Source: an uncultured Capnocytophaga sp.
Lineage (GTDB): Bacteria; Bacteroidota; Bacteroidia; Flavobacteriales; Flavobacteriaceae
NCBI RefSeq assembly: GCF_937936315.1
Contig: NZ_CALGWU010000039.1
Coordinates: 78,477 to 142,476 of the forward strand
Reading direction: 5' to 3'
Length of the DNA stretch: 64,000 nt
The notes beneath the pieces are model-generated. The model did no database searches. It worked only from the letters and a program-made list of their open reading frames with translations, and was not told where the DNA came from. Positions 60,167 to 64,000 of this stretch are shown piece by piece. The first letter of the stretch is position 1. Each line of letters opens with the position of its first letter. Made by a program: the position numbers and the translations under genes.

Positions 60167-61014
60167 AACCTACATTTGAACTTAAAACCCCTCCTTGGAT
60201 TAAGTTTCCAGAGCTTTCAGAGTTTACCATAGGCTGGCGCATGGGCTATGGTGAAGCCTATGCTTATGATTTTTGGAAATGGTATAGGGCACTTACCCCT
60301 GCACAACAGCAAGAGTATCAAGAGCTATATCCTCGTCCTTGCTTTTGGCATTTAAATACTTGGAAGCCAAGAGTTACGATAGAAGAATTAAGTTCTGGGA
60401 AGAATGATTACTATTATGGGGATAATCGTATTCCCTTTTGGCAGGCTAAAGGAACCTACAGATACTCTCTGACATTTTTTTTAAACTCAGCAAAAGAACT
60501 CAATTTTCTATTCTTTTGGAAACCTAATGCTCAGGTGATAGATGAATCTTGTTTTTCGCAATGGCAACCTTCTCCTTTTCAGGTGAATGCTTATCACTAT
60601 TCTTGTGCTGAACAGTATATGATGGCTGAAAAAGCGCGTTTGTTTGGTGATGAGGAAGTAGAAAAGGAGATAATGAACACTTCCGACCCTAAACTGATGA
60701 AAGCCTTGGGAAGGAAAGTGCGCAACTTTGACCCTCAGGTGTGGGACAAACTCAAATACAGTATTGTACTGAATGGGAATTACTACAAATTCACCCAGAA
60801 TAAGGAAATGACGGACTTTTTGCTCTCTACAGGTGATAAAATACTGGTAGAAGCGAGTCCGATGGATACCATTTGGGGGATAGGTTTAGAAAAAGACAAT
60901 GAAAAAGCACATAACATCGCCTCATGGCGTGGCAAGAACCTATTGGGCTTTGCGCTAATGGAAGTGAGAGATGAGATAAGAAAGGTATATCAGAATGTAG
61001 ATTTGTTAAAATAA
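60163..61014 (+). CDS. NADAR-domain protein (YbiA type), copy 2
   Basis: A 283-residue protein; start at ATG 60163, which overlaps the stop of the DUF6138 gene. Same architecture as 57750-58577: Trp/Tyr-rich N-terminus (FTIGWRMGYGEAY, ALTPAQQQEYQELYP) and NADAR C-terminus (CAEQYMMAEKARLFGDEEVE, FTQNKEMTDFLLSTGDK, WRGKNLLGFALMEVRD). The C-terminal about 155 residues are nearly identical to copy 1 but the N-terminal 110 only partly so, which suggests recent gene conversion of the NADAR half. The gene is followed 5 nt later by a small unknown gene. Confidence 0.87.
   Translation: MKPTFELKTPPWIKFPELSEFTIGWRMGYGEAYAYDFWKWYRALTPAQQQEYQELYPRPCFWHLNTWKPRVTIEELSSGKNDYYYGDNRIPFWQAKGTYRYSLTFFLNSAKELNFLFFWKPNAQVIDESCFSQWQPSPFQVNAYHYSCAEQYMMAEKARLFGDEEVEKEIMNTSDPKLMKALGRKVRNFDPQVWDKLKYSIVLNGNYYKFTQNKEMTDFLLSTGDKILVEASPMDTIWGIGLEKDNEKAHNIASWRGKNLLGFALMEVRDEIRKVYQNVDLLK
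60541..61010 (+). repeat. 470-bp direct repeat, right copy
   Basis: Pairs with 58101-58570, same orientation, 2440 bp apart. Recombination between the two copies would delete the DUF6138 gene and fuse the NADAR genes. Confidence 0.9.
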
Positions 61015-61019
61015 AAGAA

Positions 61020-61427
61020 ATGAATAGACTCAAAATCAATGTAGTTACACTAAAAGAAGATGAATACCTTATTCGCGATAGTATTCGTTTTGAAAATTGT
61101 AGTTATCTACAGCTTTTCATTGACGATGAGGATATAACTACTTATCCTGATTTTGAAGATATACTGATAGTCCCCACTGAATTATACAAAAGTAGCTTAC
61201 AAAGTGGTGAATATCTATTGTTTACTTGTGCTTGTGGTGTTGCAGACGATGGAGGATGGGCAACAATTAAGGTAACACATTTAGAAGCTATTGTTCAATG
61301 GGATTTTTTGAGGGACAAACCTTATTGTTTTAAGTTTTCTAAAGAAAATTACTTAAAAGAGGTTCAAGTTATCAATAAAGAAGATTATAGTTTCATTCCT
61401 AAAGAGATTATTTTTCCTGAAATTTAG
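61020..61427 (+). CDS. Small protein of unknown function
   Basis: A 135-residue cytosolic, acidic protein beginning MNRLKINVVTLKEDEYLIRD, with LFTCACGVADDGGWATIKVTHLEAIVQWDF in the middle. The Cys-x-Cys-Gly-x-x-x-Asp-Asp-Gly-Gly-Trp pattern is distinctive and looks like immunity-type beta proteins, but I cannot name a family. It begins 5 nt after NADAR copy 2, so it belongs to the cassette transcript. Confidence 0.72.
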   Translation: MNRLKINVVTLKEDEYLIRDSIRFENCSYLQLFIDDEDITTYPDFEDILIVPTELYKSSLQSGEYLLFTCACGVADDGGWATIKVTHLEAIVQWDFLRDKPYCFKFSKENYLKEVQVINKEDYSFIPKEIIFPEI

Positions 61428-61471
61428 TCTTTAATATGAGTTTAATAAGAAAATGTGTTCTTTTTAGGTTT

Positions 61472-61517
61472 AACTTTGCCAAAGTCTAAAAACTTTGGCA
61501 AAGTGTAGCGATACAAA
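61472..61517 (+). repeat. ACTTTGGCAAAGT repeat, copy before DUF4298 gene
   Basis: Arms aactttgccaaagt (61472-61485) and aactttggcaaagt (61491-61504) give a 13-bp stem with a 6-nt loop, followed by gtagcgatacaaat. It is the best-preserved of the three copies. Confidence 0.78.
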
Positions 61518-61602
61518 TACGATTTTGAGACTTTTTAAATAGCCTTTCTGTGATATAGAAATAATAAGTTTGAAGTAGAATATAGCTAAAAATAATATTA
61601 AA

Positions 61603-61920
61603 ATGAATGAACGATACGAAAACATTAAGAAAATGAACGATATCCTCTTGCGATTGGAGGGTATTCTTAGCAAAGCTGAAACTCTTTTAGAAGAATGGAA
61701 AGCCATACAACCCGAGTATGAGGCTTTGGAAGCGTATTACGACAGCCCTCAATGGCGCGAAGACTATTTCGATAGCAACGACGGTAAAATACCAGATGAG
61801 GTACCACAATGGGTACTCACCCAAGATGCTATTTTTGATGCCATAGGCACTCAGTTCGACCTTGCTGACGGTTTCCAACCGCTACTCGATAGCATCAATG
61901 CTAGAAAGTGGAATGAGTAA
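61603..61920 (+). CDS. DUF4298 family protein
   Basis: A 105-residue cytosolic protein: an N-terminal coiled coil (KKMNDILLRLEGILSKAETLLEEW), then YYDSPQWREDYF and KIPDEVPQWVLTQDAIFDAIG, typical of DUF4298. Function unknown; it is common in toxin-immunity and mobile-type neighbourhoods. No conserved catalytic residues. Its leader carries a repeat copy about 90 nt upstream. Confidence 0.8.
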   Translation: MNERYENIKKMNDILLRLEGILSKAETLLEEWKAIQPEYEALEAYYDSPQWREDYFDSNDGKIPDEVPQWVLTQDAIFDAIGTQFDLADGFQPLLDSINARKWNE

Positions 61921-61941
61921 TTTCAAAAGTTAAAAATAAGA

Positions 61942-62538
61942 ATGAAAAAACTACTTATCTATCTTGTTGTTATTATTTTCTGTTTGCCCAATATTTTCAT
62001 TCTTTATAAGACTTTTAATGTGTTAGACAACCTTGATTCCCTACCTAAAAAAACAGGTTGGGTAAAGGGATATGAGTACTGGGGAATGGGGAAAAAGAAA
62101 AATTTAAATATTTATTTGGCTTCAGAACAGGAGGTAAAACAAATGAAAGAGCCTAGCAGAGAGGGTGATGTGGACATTAGTTTAAGGTTAAAAAAGTTCA
62201 ACTTTGTAGACATCCCTGAAATAAAGTTTAGAGATAAAATTACCTATTACGAGTTAGAAGATGATTTTGTCTATAAGACAAGTCTTTCTGATAGGCCTAA
62301 ACTCATAGGTGTTGCTACAGAAGGGAAGCCCGTAAGTTACCACCACCTCTTTGTGGAAATTATGGAGTTTTATGAAACTTTTGTCAACTATGCTGTGTTT
62401 TTGTTAAATGTGCTTGTGATAAACTATTATGAAAGAATTTTTAAAACAGAAAAAGGATTTCTATTGATGTTCATTCCTCCTTTATTTTATGCCATTACCT
62501 TTATTGTTTGTCGTATAATTCTTCCTTTTTTTAGTTAA
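61942..62538 (+). CDS. Membrane protein of unknown function
   Basis: A 198-residue protein with an N-terminal membrane helix (about 3-25), an extracytoplasmic part of about 100 residues (KTGWVKGYEYWGMGKKKNL, FRDKITYYELEDD), and two or three C-terminal helices (FVNYAVFLLNVLVINYY, LLMFIPPLFYAITFIVCRIILPF). I recognise no family. It follows DUF4298 by 21 nt. Confidence 0.7.
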   Translation: MKKLLIYLVVIIFCLPNIFILYKTFNVLDNLDSLPKKTGWVKGYEYWGMGKKKNLNIYLASEQEVKQMKEPSREGDVDISLRLKKFNFVDIPEIKFRDKITYYELEDDFVYKTSLSDRPKLIGVATEGKPVSYHHLFVEIMEFYETFVNYAVFLLNVLVINYYERIFKTEKGFLLMFIPPLFYAITFIVCRIILPFFS

Positions 62539-62553
62539 AATTGATATATTCAG

Positions 62554-63027
62554 ATGTTACAAAATCGTATTGAGCAAAAGCTAATAGAACTTGCTCAAAA
62601 AGCAAAAATAATTTCTTATAAAGCTAATCCTTACTGTGAAGTATTAGGATTGGTAAATACCGAAGCACTAATGTCTTTTTATGATTTTGTACGGGAGGCT
62701 ATACGATATGAGAACAATATCCCCTATAATGATAGGTTGTTGTTGAATGAAGAACTAACTTCAGTTAAAAAGAAAGAATGGATGCTCTCTAAAATACAAT
62801 CTATTACTACAATAGGCGATGTAATTGTAGTTCCTTTTCACGATTTTGGTATAAGATTGCGCTTAACTGAAGTGTCTTCATTTTTCCTTAACGAAATAGC
62901 CCAATGTGAAGCTGAATTTGTAGGTTGGGATATAGGTTATAGCAACGAAACTAAAGGGTGTTATCAGTATTTTTCAGATGAAGAATATTACCTATTTGAA
63001 TATGAAAGGTATACTCGTCATTTGTAA
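62554..63027 (+). CDS. Small protein of unknown function
   Basis: A 157-residue cytosolic protein with segments VLGLVNTEALMSFYDFVREAIRYENN and VVPFHDFGIRLRLTEVSSFF and a C-terminal acidic, aromatic stretch (YQYFSDEEYYLFEYERYTR). No signal or membrane segment. It resembles immunity-type proteins in size and composition only. It ends 15 nt before the convergent permease gene. Confidence 0.68.
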   Translation: MLQNRIEQKLIELAQKAKIISYKANPYCEVLGLVNTEALMSFYDFVREAIRYENNIPYNDRLLLNEELTSVKKKEWMLSKIQSITTIGDVIVVPFHDFGIRLRLTEVSSFFLNEIAQCEAEFVGWDIGYSNETKGCYQYFSDEEYYLFEYERYTRHL

Positions 63028-63050
63028 TTCGTTATTCGTAATTAACTCGT
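63026..63050. repeat. ACGAATAACGAATTAC-type repeat
   Basis: On the minus strand aattacgaataacgaattac (63043-63024) resembles the repeats at 51155-51191, 52815-52842 and 57637-57655. It fills the gap between two convergent genes. Confidence 0.6.
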
Positions 63051-64000
63051 TTTCTTATAGTTCCAAATTGCCCAGCTGTTCAGCAGTATTGCAAAGCCTA
63101 CCAAATACAAGAACTCTATATGTAATTGTCCAAAACTACTGCCTTTGAGCACAATAAGGCGCATCGCGTTCACAAAATGGGTTATCGGAATGGCATTACT
63201 CACCTGCCTACTCCACGCAGGCATACTATCTACGCTGGTGAGGAAACCGCTCATCAGTAGGAATATCATTATAAAGAAATAGGCGATGAACATAGCTTGC
63301 AACTGTGAATTAGCATAAGTGGAGACGAGCAGTCCGAAGCCGAGAATTGCGATGAGGTACATTATCGCAAAGGCGTATAAGGTGAGTAGATTTCCTGCGG
63401 GGAAGATACCATAGACTACATACATCACCACAAGCCCCAAGGTAAAGAGGATTAACCCTACTACCAAAAAGGGAATGAGTTTGCCTAAGATAAACTGCCA
63501 CTTCTTGATAGGCGTTACATTAATCTGCTCGATAGTGCCTATTTCCTTTTCTTTGACTACATTGAGAGCTGAAAGAAAGCCCCCAATAATAGTGAGTAAT
63601 ATAGCTAAAATGCCTGGAACAATATAGCGCGTGTATTGCATATAGGGGTTGTACCAATGGGTGCTCTCCACGTTGAGTTTGGCTACATTACCTATGCGCA
63701 GAGGTGTTTTTACATTTACATCGAGCTGGGTGTTGAAGTCGCGTATCACCGAAAGCAAATACGCCCCTCCTAATGACGACTTGCTCCCGTTAATCGCATC
63801 GATAGAGACACCGAGAGGTTGCTTTCCTTCGCGTACGAGGTTGCGCTCAAAACCTTCGGGGACTTCCAAAACTACATCAGCTTTGCCGTCTTCTATCAGG
63901 GCGATACCTTCTTTGTAAGAGAAAGGAGCGTCTACGAGCTTAAAGTACCCTGACGCAGTAATCTTCTGTATGAGCTCGTGCGAGTACGGACTCTGGTCGT
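63042..64000 (-). CDS. ABC-2 type transporter permease, C-terminal part
   Basis: The frame is open to the right edge, so the N-terminus lies outside. The visible 319 residues hold a periplasmic domain (SPYSHELIQKITASGYFKLVDAP, then IEDGKADVVLEVPEGFERN) and the ABC-2 membrane part with five helices, with the signature VVKEKEIGTIEQINVTPIKKWQFILGKLIPF. The C-terminal helix ends in KKTS. It resembles YhhJ/YbhR-type permeases that export drugs or lipids with a HlyD-type partner. ATPase not in view. Confidence 0.88.
   Translation of the reverse strand, partial: DQSPYSHELIQKITASGYFKLVDAPFSYKEGIALIEDGKADVVLEVPEGFERNLVREGKQPLGVSIDAINGSKSSLGGAYLLSVIRDFNTQLDVNVKTPLRIGNVAKLNVESTHWYNPYMQYTRYIVPGILAILLTIIGGFLSALNVVKEKEIGTIEQINVTPIKKWQFILGKLIPFLVVGLILFTLGLVVMYVVYGIFPAGNLLTLYAFAIMYLIAILGFGLLVSTYANSQLQAMFIAYFFIMIFLLMSGFLTSVDSMPAWSRQVSNAIPITHFVNAMRLIVLKGSSFGQLHIEFLYLVGFAILLNSWAIWNYKKTS

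Noticed and set aside
1..64000. tRNA, rRNA, insertion sequences and CRISPR arrays
   Set aside because: I looked for tRNA T-arm sequences, transposase-like frames and regular repeat-spacer units and saw none that I could support.

Overview
The window reads as chromosomal DNA of a low-GC Bacteroidota of the family Flavobacteriaceae, most likely Capnocytophaga (an inference). Support: genes are rarely preceded by Shine-Dalgarno sequences; many are preceded by the Bacteroidota promoter pair TTTG/TTG-N19-21-TAnnTTTG; flavobacterial families are common (SusC-like receptor, PorT-type beta-barrels, DUF3098 beside ftsX, DUF6427 beside upp, paired M16 peptidases); one lipoprotein carries a Capnocytophaga-type surface export signal. 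I saw no rRNA, tRNA, CRISPR array or transposase.

Layout. 1-7.1 kb: end of an M64 peptidase, mtnN, two tandem ApbE-like lipoproteins, then a minus-strand run trhP-like U32 gene, uppP, PAP2 phosphatase, methyltransferase. 7.1-15.1 kb: a LolC/E-like permease divergently overlapping a NamZ-like lipoprotein, beta-barrels, upp, and the minus-strand run ftsX, DUF3098, ferredoxin, barrel, lipoprotein, DUF6427. 15.2-20.5 kb: SusC-like receptor with a DUF1735/LamG surface lipoprotein, and cbpA-cbpM. 20.6-25.4 kb: an SGNH / SGNH-LysM / MBOAT trio that looks like an envelope O-acetylation system. 25.5-36.4 kb: M16 peptidase pair, TlpA-like lipoprotein, beta-barrel plus OmpA-type protein, psd, capA-like, yebC, gltS. 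36.4-45.4 kb: Imm45-type gene, proton pyrophosphatase fused to an OmpA domain, M3 peptidase, thioesterase, tsaC-type gene, mlaE, purH. 45.5-52.8 kb: porin, MacB-type permease, two secreted paralogs, flotillin-like protein, DUF4139 protein. 52.9-57.6 kb: cysE-cysK behind a putative attenuator, ACT-type protein with gltX, yraN. 57.7-63.0 kb: an accessory block with two NADAR proteins flanking a DUF6138 gene and several small unknown genes. The window ends in an ABC-2 permease running off the right edge.

The strongest unexpected signal is the 5' leader of cysE (about 54708-54890, minus). It holds its own promoter, a 17-codon reading frame with tandem Cys codons (TGT TGC), and three mutually exclusive pairings that end in an intrinsic terminator just before the cysE start. 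This is the logic of trp-type attenuation applied to cysteine synthesis. Other notable items are the pyrophosphatase-OmpA fusion, the LysM domain inserted in an SGNH hydrolase, the NADAR-DUF6138-NADAR cassette with 470-bp direct repeats, and three families of short dispersed intergenic repeats, one of which has become the coding tail of a flotillin-like protein.
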